NCBI GenBank assembly: GCA_026874595.1
Contig: CM049306.1
Span: 3,304,019-3,368,018 of the forward strand
From: Sipunculus nudus
Taxonomy: Eukaryota; Annelida; Sipuncula; Golfingiida; Sipunculidae
Direction: 5' to 3'
Length of the DNA: 64,000 bases
Below are positions 49,868 through 62,400 of this stretch, one piece after another. The notes beneath the pieces were generated by a model. The model had not been told where the DNA came from and searched no databases. It was given only the letters and a program-made list of their open reading frames with translations. Both the position numbers and the translations under genes were made by a program. The number at the start of each line of letters is the position of its first letter. Position 1 is the stretch's first letter.

Positions 49868-52031
49868 TAACAGGCAGAGTGGTCAGGCATGTTACTGTAA
49901 CTCATGGCAGAGTGGTCAGGCATATTACCTTAACTCATGGCAGAGTGGTCAGGCATGTTATGTAACTCATGGCAGAGTGGTCAGGCATGTTATGTAACTC
50001 ACGGCAGAGTGGTCAGGCATGTTATGTAACTCATGGCAGAGTGGTCAGGCATGTTACTGTAACTCATGGCAGAGTGGTCAGGCATGTTATGTAACTCACG
50101 GCAGAGTGGTCAGGCATGTTACTGTAACTCATGGCAGAGTGGTCAGGCATGTTACTGTAACTCGTGGCAGAGTGGTCAGGCATGTTACTGTAACTCGTAA
50201 CAGAGTGGTCAGGCATGTTACTGTAATTCATGGCAGAGTGGTCAGGCATGTTACTGTAACTCATGGCAGAGTAGTCAGGCATGTTACTGTAACTCATGGC
50301 AGAGTGGTCAGGCATGTTACTGTAACTCATGGCAGAGTGGTCAGGCATGTTACTGTAACTCATGGCAGAGTGGTCAGGGATGTTATGTGATTCACGGCAG
50401 AGTGGTCAGGCATGTTATGTTATTCATGGCAGAGTAGTCATGCATGTTACTGTAACTTGTGCCAGAATAGTCAGGCATATTACTGTAACTCATGGCAGAG
50501 TGGTCAGGCATGTTATGTAACTCATGGCAGAGTGTTCAGGCATGTTATGTAACTCATGGCAGAATGGTCAGGCATGTTATGTGATTCATGGCAGGGTAGT
50601 CAGGCATGCTACTGTAACTCATGGCAGAGTGGTCAGGCATGTTACTGTAACTCATGGCAGAGTGGTCAGGTATGTAATGTGATTCATGGCAGAGTAGTCA
50701 TGCATGTTACTGTAACTTGTGCCAGAATAGTCAGGCATATTACTGTAACTCATGGCAGAGTGGTCAGGCATGTTACTGTAACTCATTGCAGAGTGGTCAG
50801 GCATGTAATGTGATTCATGGCAGAGTAGTCATGCATGTTACTGTAACTTGTGCCAGAATAGTCAGGCATATTACTGTAACTCATGGCAGAGTGGTAAGGC
50901 ATGTTATATAACCCATGGCAGAGTGTTCAGGCATGTTATGTAACTCATGGCAGAGTGGTCAGGCATGTTATGTGATTCAAGGCAGAGTGGTCAGGCATGT
51001 TACTGTAACTCATGGCAGAGTGGTCAGGCATGTAATGTGATTCATGGCAGAGTAGTCAGGCATTTTATGTGATTCATGGCAGAGTAGGCATGTTACTGTA
51101 ACTTATGGAAGAGTGGTCAGGCATGTTATGTAACTCATGGCAGAGAGGTCAGGCATATTACTGTGACTCATGGCAGAGTGGTCAGGCTTGTTATGTAACT
51201 CGTGGCAGAGTAGTAAGGCATGTTACTGTAACTTGTGCCAGGGTTGTCAGGTAGTTATGTAACTCATGGCAGAGTAGTCAGGCATGTTATGTAACTCATG
51301 GCAGAGTGGTCAGGCATTTTATGTGATTACTGGCAGAGTAGTCAGGCATGTTACTGTAACTTGTGCAAGAATAGGCAGGCATGTTACTGTAACTCATGGC
51401 AGAGTGGTCAGGCATGTTATGTAACTCATGGCTGAGTGGTAAGGCATGTTATGTAACTCATGGCAGAGTGGTCAGGCATGTTATGTAACTCATGGCAGAG
51501 TGGTCAGGCATGTTATGTGATTCATGGCAGGGTAGTTAGGCATGTTACTGTAACTCATGGCAGAGTGGTCAGGCATGTTACTGTAACTCATGGCAGAGTG
51601 GTCAGGCATGTAATGTGATTCATGGCAGAGTAGTCAGGCATGTTATGTGATTCATGGCAGAGTAGGCATGTTACTGTAACTTATGGAAGAGTGGTCAGGC
51701 ATGTTATATAACTCATGGCAGAGTGGTCAGGCATGTTACTGTGACTCATGGCAGAGTGGTCAGGCATGTTATGTAACTCATGGCAGAGTAGTCAGGCATG
51801 TTACTGTAACTTGTGCCAGGGTAGTCAGGCATGTTACTGTAACTCATGGCAGAGTGGTCAGGTATGTTACTGTATCTCATGGCAGAGTGGTCAGGCATGT
51901 TACTGTAACTTGTGCCAGGGTAGTCAGGCATGTTACTGTAACTCATGGCAGAGTGGTCAGGCATGTTATGTAACTCATGGCAGAGTGGTCAGGCATGTTA
52001 TGTAACTCATGGCAGAGTGGTCAGGCATGTT
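49868..52031. repeat. 32/33-bp tandem repeat, about 66 copies (left part)
   Basis: The unit GCATGTTACTGTAACTCATG plus GCAGAGTGGTCAG alternates between 33-bp (TTACTGTAAC) and 32-bp (TTATGTAAC or TTATGTGATTC) types. Rare markers (CTTGTGCCAG, GGAAGAGTGGTC) recur in blocks, showing segmental duplication. The unit keeps frames open when all copies are 33 bp, which explains the short open frames on both strands. Confidence 0.95.
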
Positions 52032-52037
52032 ATTGTA

Positions 52038-53769
52038 TCCCCAGACAAAGTGGGGGGATACTATGTTTTCATACCGGTCCTGCTGCCGCCGCATATAAAT
52101 CTTGTTGGCGTGATAACCCAAAATATATTTCACAGAACTTTACCAAACTTGGTATATGTATAGATATGGGTAAGAGGACGACGCCTATTTAAAATGAGGT
52201 CCTGACATTTACTAGGAGAGTGTCCTTGACCTTGAATAGGTCCAATTTTGGGAAAAATCACACAAATTCTTTAATATCTCAAGAAATCTTGCGTGGATTT
52301 ATCCCAAAATCAAGTTGATGGAAGATCATGGATAGGGTTGTCATGTTCCAGAAACTGGTGGCGCCACCTATTATTCTTTACTTGTTTTCGTGCCGTTTAA
52401 TTCCCCCAAAATTGCTACCTTACAGTACTATGAGCATTATAAGTCAAAAACTAATGGACAGATTTCTTTTATTTTATACATGTACATAGGTATGGGTTAT
52501 GGGATGATGTTTATTGTAATTGGGGTCATGACCTTTCCTATGAGAGTGGTCTTGACCTTGAATATTGCCATATATGGTGAAAATCACACACCTCTTATGA
52601 TATCTCCAGTGCTGATAGCCATATGGATTTCAAATATGACTTATGTATGGCCCACCACTAAAATAAGAACCCTATAGGTTCTAGGGTCATGAGGTCATAG
52701 GTCAAGGTCACTTGACTGGCATCTTAAAAGATACTGTGGATGCATTTTAAGCCAAACTTTCATTCCAGGTCTTCCATCTTCAATATATAGCTCACTTGCC
52801 AATAGTGGATGATCCATATCAATTTTTGGGTCCCAAGGTCAAAGGTCAAGGCCACAGGAGCTATCTGTCCAAAAATTAGTTTCTTGATGATAATTCCTTC
52901 TTTTATTGATGTATGGATTTCAAATTTGACTTGTATTTGACCCATTGGAAAAGCAAGACCCGAATTGATTTTGGGGTCATGAGGTCAATGGTCAAGGTCA
53001 CAGGAAATCTCTTTAAAAAGATTGTGGATGCATTTTCAGCCAAACATTTTATCTCAGACCTTTCATCTTGCACATATAGTTCATCTGCCAAGAGTGGAAG
53101 ACCCCTATCAATTTTGAGGTCCAGGGTCAAAGGTGAAGGTCACAGGAGCCATCTGTCCAAAAATTAGTTTCTGCATGATTATTCCTCCATTTATTGATGT
53201 ATGGATTTCAAACTTGACTTGTATATGTCCCATTGGTAAAAGCAAGACCCGAATTGATTTTGGGGTTATGAGGTCAAAAGTCAAGGTCACAGGACACATC
53301 TTTAAAAAGATGTGGATGTATTTTCAGCAAAACATTTCATCTCAGATCTTTCATCTTGCACATATAGTTCACCTGCCTAGAGAGGAATAACCCTATCAAT
53401 TTTGAGGTCACAAGGTCAAAGGTGAAGGTCACGGGAGCCATCTGTCCAAAAATTAGTTTCTGGATGATAATTCCTGCTTTATTGATGTGTAGATTTCAAA
53501 CTTGACTTGTATATGTCCCATAGGAAAAGCAAGACCCAAATTGAATTTGGGGTCATGAGGTCAAAGGTCAGGGTCACAGGACACATCTTTAAAAAGATCA
53601 AGGTCACAGGACCAACATCTTCAACAAGATTGTGGATTGATAGATGAAAGAAACAATAAATATGCCAAGTGTCAGTATATGCTGCTAAAAATGGGGGCCT
53701 ATTCTTAAAGGGGGGGGGCCTACTATGTCTGGGGATAATCTGGCACCTGCGGTGCCTAGAAATGTCTAG
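52038..53769 (+). mobile_element. Helentron/HINE (pearl-like) element, copy 2, inserted in the 32/33-bp array
   Basis: It has the same ends as copy 1: ATCCCCAGACA at 52037-52047, TGTCTGGGGAT at 53726-53736, hairpin GGCACC-TGC-GGTGCC at 53742-53756 and CTAG at 53766-53769. The core has about seven ~145-bp monomers (starts near 52683, 52826, 52974, 53116, 53262, 53405, 53549). That is about two dimers fewer than copy 1 and accounts for the 570-bp length difference. It splits the 32/33-bp array, so it inserted after the array formed, or the array grew around it. Confidence 0.8.
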
Positions 53770-53777
53770 TTTGATTC

Positions 53778-53945
53778 ATGGCAGAGTAGGCATGTTACTG
53801 TAACTTATGGAAGAGTGGTCAGGCATGTTATGTAACTCATGGCAGAGTGGTCAGGCATGTTATGTAACTCATGGCAGAGTCGTCAGGCATGTTACTGTAA
53901 CTTGTGCCAGGGTCGTCAGGCATGTTACTGTGACTCATGGTATCT
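53778..53945. repeat. 32/33-bp tandem repeat, right part
   Basis: About five further units (ATTCATGGCAGAGTAGGCAT to ACTCATGG), the continuation of the array interrupted by the Helentron-like element. Confidence 0.92.
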
Positions 53946-54349
53946 CATTTATCAGTGTGATAATTATGGTTATAATGTTACAACTTGTTACAGTGCTTTC
54001 CTCAGGCATTACATTACTGTGCGTGCTGTATATGACATAGTTAGAACTTACAGGAAAATATAGGCATTCACTTGCAGAAAGGAAAATAGAGGGATGGACT
54101 GATTTATTTAAATTTGCCCATTCACCTGCCTTTTGAAAAAAAATTATGTGATTTCTGGTTTCCTCTATGCATATATTAATGTTCCAAGGGTAATTCTGGT
54201 TATGAAAAGTTCTCATAAAGCCTCCCTGAAGGATGTATGAACTTGTTTATATCATCAACATGTTTGTAAACACAGCAATATTGACAAACAGGAAAAACAT
54301 ATAACCTTAGGTGGTAGGTTGCTTGAAGACAAAGTGTTGAGGGGAAAAT

Positions 54350-54452
54350 TCTAGGCCAATTTGGGAGTCGAACCCATAACAGTGGGGCACAAGTCCGGCA
54401 TAGCAAGCTTCACTAGCAAGACAGTTTGGTCTGCTTTTATGTCACCCTGTAA
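54350..54452 (-). mobile_element. tRNA-derived SINE, copy 1
   Basis: On the minus strand, GGTTCGACTC (complement of 54365-54374) is a pol III B box preceded by GGACTTGTGCCCCACTG, typical of tRNA-derived SINE heads. The A box is degenerate. The flanking AGACAGTTTGGTCTGCTTTT and GTCACCCTGTAA are shared with copy 2. Confidence 0.65.
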
Positions 54453-54601
54453 AACACCCCCTCTTAAGAGCATTCTGCTATCAGAACGAGATTAATTATC
54501 CCAGGAGTAACACTTTGGTGAGCTTATTCCCTGGGCCACAAAGTTTACCGTCACCTTGGACAAGCCCCCATTTGTAAAGAAGACAAATTGCTCTGGGGGT
54601 A

Positions 54602-54726
54602 ACATTGGGCTGATCCCGGATTCGAACCCATGTCAGTGGCGCACAAGTCCAGCATACCAACCGCTTTGCTAGCAAAGCAAACTTCACTAGTAAGACAGTT
54701 CAGTCTGCTTTTATGTCACCCTGTAA
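54602..54726 (-). mobile_element. tRNA-derived SINE, copy 2
   Basis: On the minus strand, A box TAGCAAAGCGG (54671-54661) and B box GGTTCGAATCC (54628-54618) both match pol III consensus at tRNA-like spacing. The acceptor stem does not close and the sequence continues into a region shared with copy 1, so this is a SINE head rather than a functional tRNA gene. An RT-related tail was not identified. Confidence 0.72.
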
Positions 54727-55731
54727 CAATATATGCTGAGGCAGAAAGGTCACTTGTTGCAAAAAAACATTTGCAAAGCTCTGGCTTATCTGACTTGCTG
54801 CCATATGCCCTTTTTGAATTTTTGTTTTATTATTTTGGCAGTCCCCCACGTATAATGAACACTATATAAATACACTATATTGATATAAATAAAACAAGCA
54901 ACCTGTGTGCTGTGATATCCATCTTTTCTGGCCTATTTTTAGAAAAGCTCCAAGGGATTACCTTTAGTTTATAAAGGTCAGAAAGGTGATTGCGCCCCTT
55001 TAAGTGTCAATTTAAATGTTTCAATGTCATTGAGAGGAAACAAAGTATTTCTTTCCCAGGCATAAGAGAATCCTTTAACTGCCAGCACATTTTCAGCTTT
55101 CCTTCCTCAGTAGAAGTGAATGAGTCAGACACTGTCACAGGAGTCAGATAATGGGACATAGGGACACTTGTAGTGGAGGGGACAATGAATGGTGGCGGGC
55201 CTTATTTGGTGCATCTTCCCCTGTTATCTACAAGTTGTAGGTCACACGGCTGATATCCAGTAGTAAACTTGTACCCAGCCACCCGCATTTTTTAACTGTA
55301 GGTCTTTGGCATCAGCTGGTGGTTTTTTTGTAAGTGGAGATGTTTTGCGTTGGTTGTGAGGACCTGTATGAGAATCCCTCCAGCCTGGCTTCCTTATGCA
55401 CCTGTTAATGTCACTTTCAACCACTGCTGAACTCTGGTGAAGGCTTCTTAGTGGCTGCCACAGCTTCACTGAAGGCTGTTTAGTGGCTGGCACATTTCAA
55501 ACACAGTTACACATCTATTATTCCTCTCTGGATGAGAAGCCAATTGAGAAGCAGGGTAATTCAGAGTTATTTAGTGGAATGTTCACATGATTCTGTCTTT
55601 TGAAGGTACATGTCATACTTCCAGTAAAATCTTGCACCTGAACGGGTGAGCTGATTGAGTTTGTGTGATTCCTATCTCTGCTGGTTGTCCTGATGAGCTG
55701 GTGTTACTGGAGCTGTAGCTGTAGACATATT

Positions 55732-55997
55732 CCCCTTTCACATGGCAAACGTTTTCAAACGGATTTCTGCAAAGCAATTTTAGTGTGTTCACAGGGGCAT
55801 AAGACCAAATCATTTTCAAACCATTTTGAAAACATTTCAGAGCATTCACAGTTAAGCAAAGCAGATAAAACAATTCAAAACCAACTCCTGAGCATGAACC
55901 AAAACACTTTGGCCAAAACAGATTGTAAGCACTTTGGATGGTAGTGTGAAAGCTCATAACGTTTTCAAAACGGTTTGCATTTTCCGTGTGAAAGGGG
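55732..55997. mobile_element. MITE with CCCCTTTCACAYGG terminal inverted repeats
   Basis: The left end CCCCTTTCACATGGCAAACG and the complement of the right end, CCCCTTTCACACGGAAAATG, face each other about 265 bp apart. Both continue into GCAAACGTTTTCAAA-like sequence. The interior is AT-rich with further ATTTTCAAACCATTTTGAAA inverted motifs and no coding. Superfamily is uncertain. Confidence 0.65.
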
Positions 55998-56176
55998 TAC
56001 AAGAGTATCTTGTAAAGGGGTACAAGAGTGTCTTGTATCTGTCTCTTCAGCAGTTTTTTTTCTGATTTCTTCACAGATTAACTGTGAATTCTCTACACCA
56101 GGGATACTGCATTAAATGAACATTTTCTTCAGCTGCCGGAATAACATTTTTGGCTCTAGATCATCACCTGCTGACC

Positions 56177-58603
56177 TTTCAGTCAGGAGGACCTTTAGAT
56201 AGTGAGAGGTCAGTCAGGATGACCTATAGTGATTGGTCAGTCAAGATGACCTATAGTGATGAGTCAGTCAGGATGACCTGTAGTGATAGGTCAGTCAGGA
56301 TGACCTATAGTGATGAGTCAGTCAGGATGACCTGTAGTGATAGGTCAGTCAGGATGACCTATAGTGATGAGTCAGTCAGGATGACCTGTAGTGATAGGTC
56401 AGTCAGGATGACCTATAGTGATGAGTCAGTCAGGATGACCTGTAGTGATAGGTCATCCTGACTGACCTATCACTACAGGTCATCCTGACTGACTCATCAC
56501 TATAGGTCATCCTGACTGACCTATCACTACAGGTCATCCTGACTGACTCATCACTATAGGTCATCCTGACTGACCTATCACTACAGGTCATCCTGACTGA
56601 CTCATCACTATAGGTCATCCTGACTGACCTATCACTACAGGTCATCCTGACTGACTCATCACTATAGGTCATCTTGACTGACCTATCACTACAGGTCATC
56701 CTGACTGACTCATCACTATAGGTCATCCTGACTGACCTATCACTACAGGTCATCCTGACTGACTCATCACTATAGGTCATCCTGACTGACCTATCACTAC
56801 AGGTCATCCTGACTGACTCATCACTATAGGTCATCCTGACTGACCTATCACTACAGGTCATCCTGACTGACTCATCACTATAGGTCATCTTGACTGACCT
56901 ATCACTACAGGTCATCCTGACTGACTCATCACTATAGGTCATCCTGACTGACCTATCACTACAGGTCATCCTGACTGACTCATCACTATAGGTCATCCTG
57001 ACTGACCTATCACTACAGGTCATCCTGACTGACTCATCACTATAGGTCATCCTGACTGACCTATCACTACAGGTCATCCTGACTGACTCATCACTATAGG
57101 TCATCCTGACTGACCTATCACTACAGGTCATCCTGACTGACCTATAGTGATGAGTCAGTCAGGATGACCTGTAGTGATTGGTCAGTCAGGATGACCTATA
57201 GTGATGAGTCAGTCAGGATGACCTGTAGTGATAGGTCAGTCAGGATGACCTATAGTGATGAGTCAGTCAGGATGACCTGTAGTGATTGGTCAGTCAGGAT
57301 GACCTATAGTGATGAGTCAGTCAGGATGATCTGTAGTGATAGGTCAGTCAGGATGACCTATAGTGATGAGTCAGTCAGGATGACCTGTAATGATTGGTCA
57401 GTCAAGATGACCTATAGTGATGAGTCAGTCAGGATGACCTGTAGTGATAGGTTAGTCAGGATGACCTATAGTGATGAGTCAGTCAGGATGACTTGTAGTG
57501 ATTGGTCAGTCAGGATGACCTATAGTGATGAGTCAGTCAGGATGACCTGTAGTGATAGGTCAGTCAGGATGACCTATAGTGATGAGTCAGTCAGGATGAC
57601 CTGTAGTGATTGGTCAGTCAGGATGACCTATAGTGATGGGTCAGTCAGGATGACCTATAGTGATGGGTCAGTCAGGATGACCTATAGTGATGGGTCAGTC
57701 AGGATGACCTTTAGTGATGGGTCTGTCAGGATGACCTATAGTGATGGGTCTGTCAGGATGACCTATAGTGATAGGTCAGTCAGGATGACCTATAGTGATG
57801 GGTCAGTCAGGATGACCTATAGTGATGGGTCAGTCAGGATGACCTTTAGTGATGGGTCTGTCAGGATGACCTATAGTGATGAGTCAGTCAGGATGACCTG
57901 TAGTGGTAGGTCAGTCAGGATGACCTATAGTGATGAGTCAGTCAGGATGACCTGTAGTAATAGGTCAGTCAGGATGACCTATAGTGATGAGTCAGTCAGG
58001 ATGACCTGTAGTGATTGGTCAATCAGGATGACCTATAGTGATGAGTCAGTCAGGATGACCTGTAGTGATAGGTCAGTCAGGATGACCTATAGTGATAGGT
58101 CAGTCAGGATGACCTGTAGTGATTGGTCAGTCAGGATGACCTATAGTGATAGGTCAGTCAGGATGACCTATAGTGATAGGTCAGTCAGGATGACCTATAG
58201 TGATTGGTCAGTCAGGATGACCTATAGTGATGGGTCAGTCAGGATGACCTATAGTGATGGGTCAGTCAGGATGACCTATAGTGATGGGTCAGTCAGGATG
58301 ACCTATAGTGATGGGTCAGTCAGGATGACCTATAGTGATGGGTCAGTCAGGATGACCTATAGTGATGGGTCTGTCAGGATGACCTTTAGTGATGGGTCTG
58401 TCAGGATGACCTATAGTGATGGGTCTGTCAGGATGACCTATAGTGATAGGTCAGTCAGGATGACCTATAGTGATGGGTCAGTCAGGATGACCTATAGTGA
58501 TGGGTCGGTCAGGATGACCTATAGTGATAGGTCTGTCAGGATGACCTATAGTGATGGGTCAGTCAGGATGACCTATAGTGATGGGTCTGTCAGGATGACC
58601 TAT
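56177..58603. repeat. 27-bp tandem repeat with an internal inverted segment
   Basis: The unit GTCAGTCAGGATGACCTATA plus GTGATGG is repeated about 89 times. It often alternates as 54-bp dimers (CTATAGTGATGAG / CTGTAGTGATAG types). The orientation is plus in 56177-56454, minus in about 56455-57140 and plus again in 57141-58603. The first turnaround is at GATAGGTCATCCTGACTGAC and the second at CTGACTGACCTATAGTGATG. Nine-codon periodicity gives open frames on whichever strand matches (plus, then minus at 56430-57131, then plus to 58657); these are not genes. Confidence 0.95.
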
Positions 58604-59487
58604 ATATTTGAAGTTTGCACAAAATCCACCCCACTAGCCTTTTATGAATGTCACTAATAATGTGAAACCTGTAGGGCATGTTTGACAGATTATTAGTAGT
58701 TTGTGTTTCACAAGTCTGCTGTTACTGTCAGGTGTTTGTGTATCATGGATTGTAAGATATGTGTTTGTGTATGTCACATGATGGTGTACACTTAGAAGAC
58801 TATATCTGGCCTTAAGCTGTATCTGGAAGTAAGATGGTGCCTATATAAACAAGTGTGGATGTGTTGATGTGCCTGAAATATTTCTTATGGCTGTTAACAG
58901 CTGTTGTATTTTTACAAGGCATATGTGGATGAGTTTCATCACATAAGCTCTGCTGCTACTCAAGTCAGTTGTAAAAAGAAGTAAGTAAAACCTTCACAAT
59001 ATATACATAATCCTGGGAGACGATCAAATAGGCCGCATCCTGTCGTAGCCAACTTCATCCTGCAGGATACTCAGCATCTCCAGGGCTTCACAGGAAGCTG
59101 AAACTGTGTCAGCGAGCGCTTGACTTGTCACCGTGTAAACTTTCAGCAGCAGAATCTTGGCTGATCTGGCTGTCATTATCTCAGGAAACAGTAACACTCC
59201 TCTTCTTCAGGAAGACATTGGGGTCACTTAGTGCATTATCACTGTTTTTTATCGGCCATCAGGCCAACCTAAAAAATCTTAGACGAGTAGCATCTCCCTT
59301 TTTCCTCTTTCTAAGTATAGAATTAATCTCCACAGGTGATTTTAGACCAGCAGTTAAAATTAATAAAAACAAAAACATGTATTCAAAATATTTTGATACA
59401 TATTTATACATGAAGAAAATGAAGGGCAGTTGTATTTAATGGATGTGGGAAAGTCCTTGTACCTGAAAAAGAACAATGTGTTTGGAG

Positions 59488-62400
59488 TTGGGGACAGAGT
59501 GTAGTTATGTGGTGGCTGACTGGGATGTTCTGATGTTACAGATGGGGAGGGGGATACTGTGGGACAGGGGTTAGTTAAGGTGTGTGGTGGCTGACTGGGA
59601 TGTTCTGGTGATACAGATGGGGAGGGGGATACTGTGGGACAGGGGTTAGTTAAGGTGTGTGGTGGCTGACTGGGATGTTCTGGTGATACAGATGGGGAGG
59701 GTATACTGTGGGACAGGGGTTAGTTAAGGTGTGTGGTGGCTGACTGGGATGTTCTGGTGATACAGATGGGGAGGGTATACTGTGGGACAGGGGTTAGTTA
59801 AGGTGTGTGGTGGCTGACTGGGATGTTCTGGTGATACAGATGGGGAGGGGGATACTGTGGGACAGGGGTTAGTTAAGGTGTGTGGTGGCTGACTAGGATG
59901 TTCTGGTGATACAGATGGGGAGGGTATACTGTGGGACAGGGGTTAGTTAAGGTGTGTGGTGGCTGACTGGGATGTTCTGGTGATACAGATGGGGAGGGTA
60001 TACTGTGGGACAGGGGTTAGTTAAGGTGTGTGGTGGCTGACTGGGATGTTCTGGTGATACAGATGGGGAGGGTATACTGTGGGACAGGGGTTAGTTAAGG
60101 TGTGTGGTGGCTGACTGGGATGTTCTGGTGATAGAGATGGGGAGGGGGATACTGTGGGACAGGGGTTAGTTAAGGTGTGTGGTGGCTGACTGGGATGTTC
60201 TGGTGATACAGATGGGGAGGGGGATACTGTGGGACAGGGGTTAGTTAAGGTGTGTGGTGGCTGACTGGGATGTTCTGGTGATAGAGATGGGAAGGGGGAT
60301 ACTGTGGCACAGGGGTTAGTTAAGGTATGTGGTGGCTGACTTGGATGTTCTGGTGATATAGATGGGGAGGGGGATACTGTGGCACAGGGGTTAGTTAAGG
60401 TGTGTGGTGGCTGACTGGGATGTTCTGGTGATACAAATAGGGAGGGGTATACTTTGAGACAGGGGTTAGTTAAGGTATGTGGTGGCTGACTGGGATGTTC
60501 TGGTGATTAAGATGGGGAGGGTATACTGTGGGACAGGGGTTAGTTAAGGTGTGTGGTGGCTGACTGGGATGTTCTGGTGATACAGATGGGGAGGGGGATA
60601 CTGTGGCACAGGGGTTAGTTAAGGTGTGTGGTGGCTGACTGGGATGTTCTGGTGATATAGATGGGGAGGGTATACTGTGGGACAGGGGTTAGTTAAAGTG
60701 TGTGGTGGCTGACTGGGATGTTCTGGTGATACAGATGGGGAGGGGGATACTGTGGCACAGGGGTTAGTTAAGGTGTGTGGTGGCTGACTGGGATGTTCTG
60801 GTGATACAGATGGGGAGGGTATACTGTGGGACAGGGGTTAGTTAAGGTGTGTGGTGGCTGACTGGGATGTTCTGGTGATACAGATGGGGAGGGGGATACT
60901 GTGGCACAGGGGTTAGTTAAGGTATGTGGTGGCTGACTGGGATGTTCTGGTGATATAGATGGGGAGGGTATACTGTGGGACAGGGGTTAGTTAAAGTGTG
61001 TGGTGGCTGACTGGGATGTTCTGGTGATACAGATGGGGAGGGGGATACTGTGGGACAGGGGTTAGTTAAGGTATGTGGTGGCTGACTGGGATGTTCTGGT
61101 GATAGAGGTGGGGAGGGGGATACTGTGGGACAGGGGTTAGTTAAGGTGTGTGGTGGCTGACTGGGATGTTCTTGTGATACAGATGGGGAGGGGGATACTG
61201 TGGCACAGGGGTTAGTTAAGGTGTGTGGTGGCTGACTGGGATGTTCTGGTGATACAAATAGGGAGGGGTATACTTTGGGACAGGGGTTAGTTAAGGTATG
61301 TGGTGGCTGACTGGGATGTTCTGGTGATATAGATGGGGAGGGTATACTGTGGGACAGGGGTTAGTTAAGGTGTGTGGTGGCTGACTGATAGTTCTGGTGA
61401 TACAAATAGGGAGGGGTATACTTTGGGACAGGGGTTAGTTAAGGTATGTGGTGGCTGACTGGGATGTTGTGGTGATATAGATGGGGAGGGTATCCTGTGG
61501 GACAGGGGTTAGTTAAGGTATGTGGTGGCTGACTGGGATGTTCTGGTGATACAGATGGGGAGGAGGATACTGTGGCACAGGGTTTAGTTAAGGTGTGTGG
61601 TGGCTGACTGGGATGTTCTGGTGATATAGATGGGGAGGGTATACTGTTGGACAGGGGTTAGTTAAGGTATGTGGTGGCTGACTGGGATGTTCTGATGTTA
61701 CAGATGGGGAGGGGGATACTGTGGCACAGGGTTTAGTTAAGGTGTGTGGTGGCTGACTGGGATGTTCTGGTGATATAGATGGGGAGGGTATACTGTGGGA
61801 CAGGGGTTAGTTAAGGTGTGTGGTGGCTGACTGGGATGTTCTGGTGATATAGATGGGGAGGGTATACTGTGGGACAGGGGTTAGTTAAGGTGTGTGGTGG
61901 CTGACTGGGATGTTCTGGTGATACAAATAGGGAGGGGTATACTTTGGGACAGGGGTTAGTTAAGGTATGTGGTGGCTGACTGGGATGTTCTGGTGATATA
62001 GATGGGGAGGGTATACTGTGGGACAGGGGTTAGTTAAGGTGTGTGGTGGCTGACTGATAGTTCTGGTGATACAAATAGGGAGGGGTATACTTTGGGACAG
62101 GGGTTAGTTAAGGTATGTGGTGGCTGACTGGGATGTTGTGGTGATATAGATGGGGAGGGTATCCTGTGGGACAGGGGTTAGTTAAGGTATGTGGTGGCTG
62201 ACTGGGATGTTCTGGTGATACAGATGGGGAGGAGGATACTGTGGCACAGGGTTTAGTTAAGGTGTGTGGTGGCTGACTGGGATGTTCTGGTGATATAGAT
62301 GGGGAGGGTATACTGTGGGACAGGGGTTAGTTAAGGTATGTGGTGGCTGACTGGGATGTTCTGGTGATATAGATGGGGAGGGTATACTGTGGGACAGGGG

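Noticed and set aside
54602-54726. Functional tRNA gene on the minus strand
   Set aside because: The A and B boxes are good, but no acceptor stem closes, and the sequence is shared with a second degenerate copy, so a SINE is the better call.
38811-55710. Further hammerhead ribozymes at CTGATGA sites near 38811 and 55691
   Set aside because: Neither is followed by a stem II and GAAA, nor flanked by complementary stem I strands.
56150-58657. SVRMTYSDG/SVRMTCSDR repeat ORFs as a protein gene
   Set aside because: These are nine-codon minisatellite translations. The open strand flips exactly where the repeat unit is inverted, which identifies the repeat rather than a gene as the cause.
58919-58980. 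Possible 62-nt exon between a TTTTTACAAG acceptor and a GTAAGT donor
   Set aside because: The splice-like sites are good, but the translation (AYVDEFHHISSAATQVSCKK) does not match the plexin sequence expected after exon 3 (VxRVPVxxC and PSI cysteines), and the length breaks phase.
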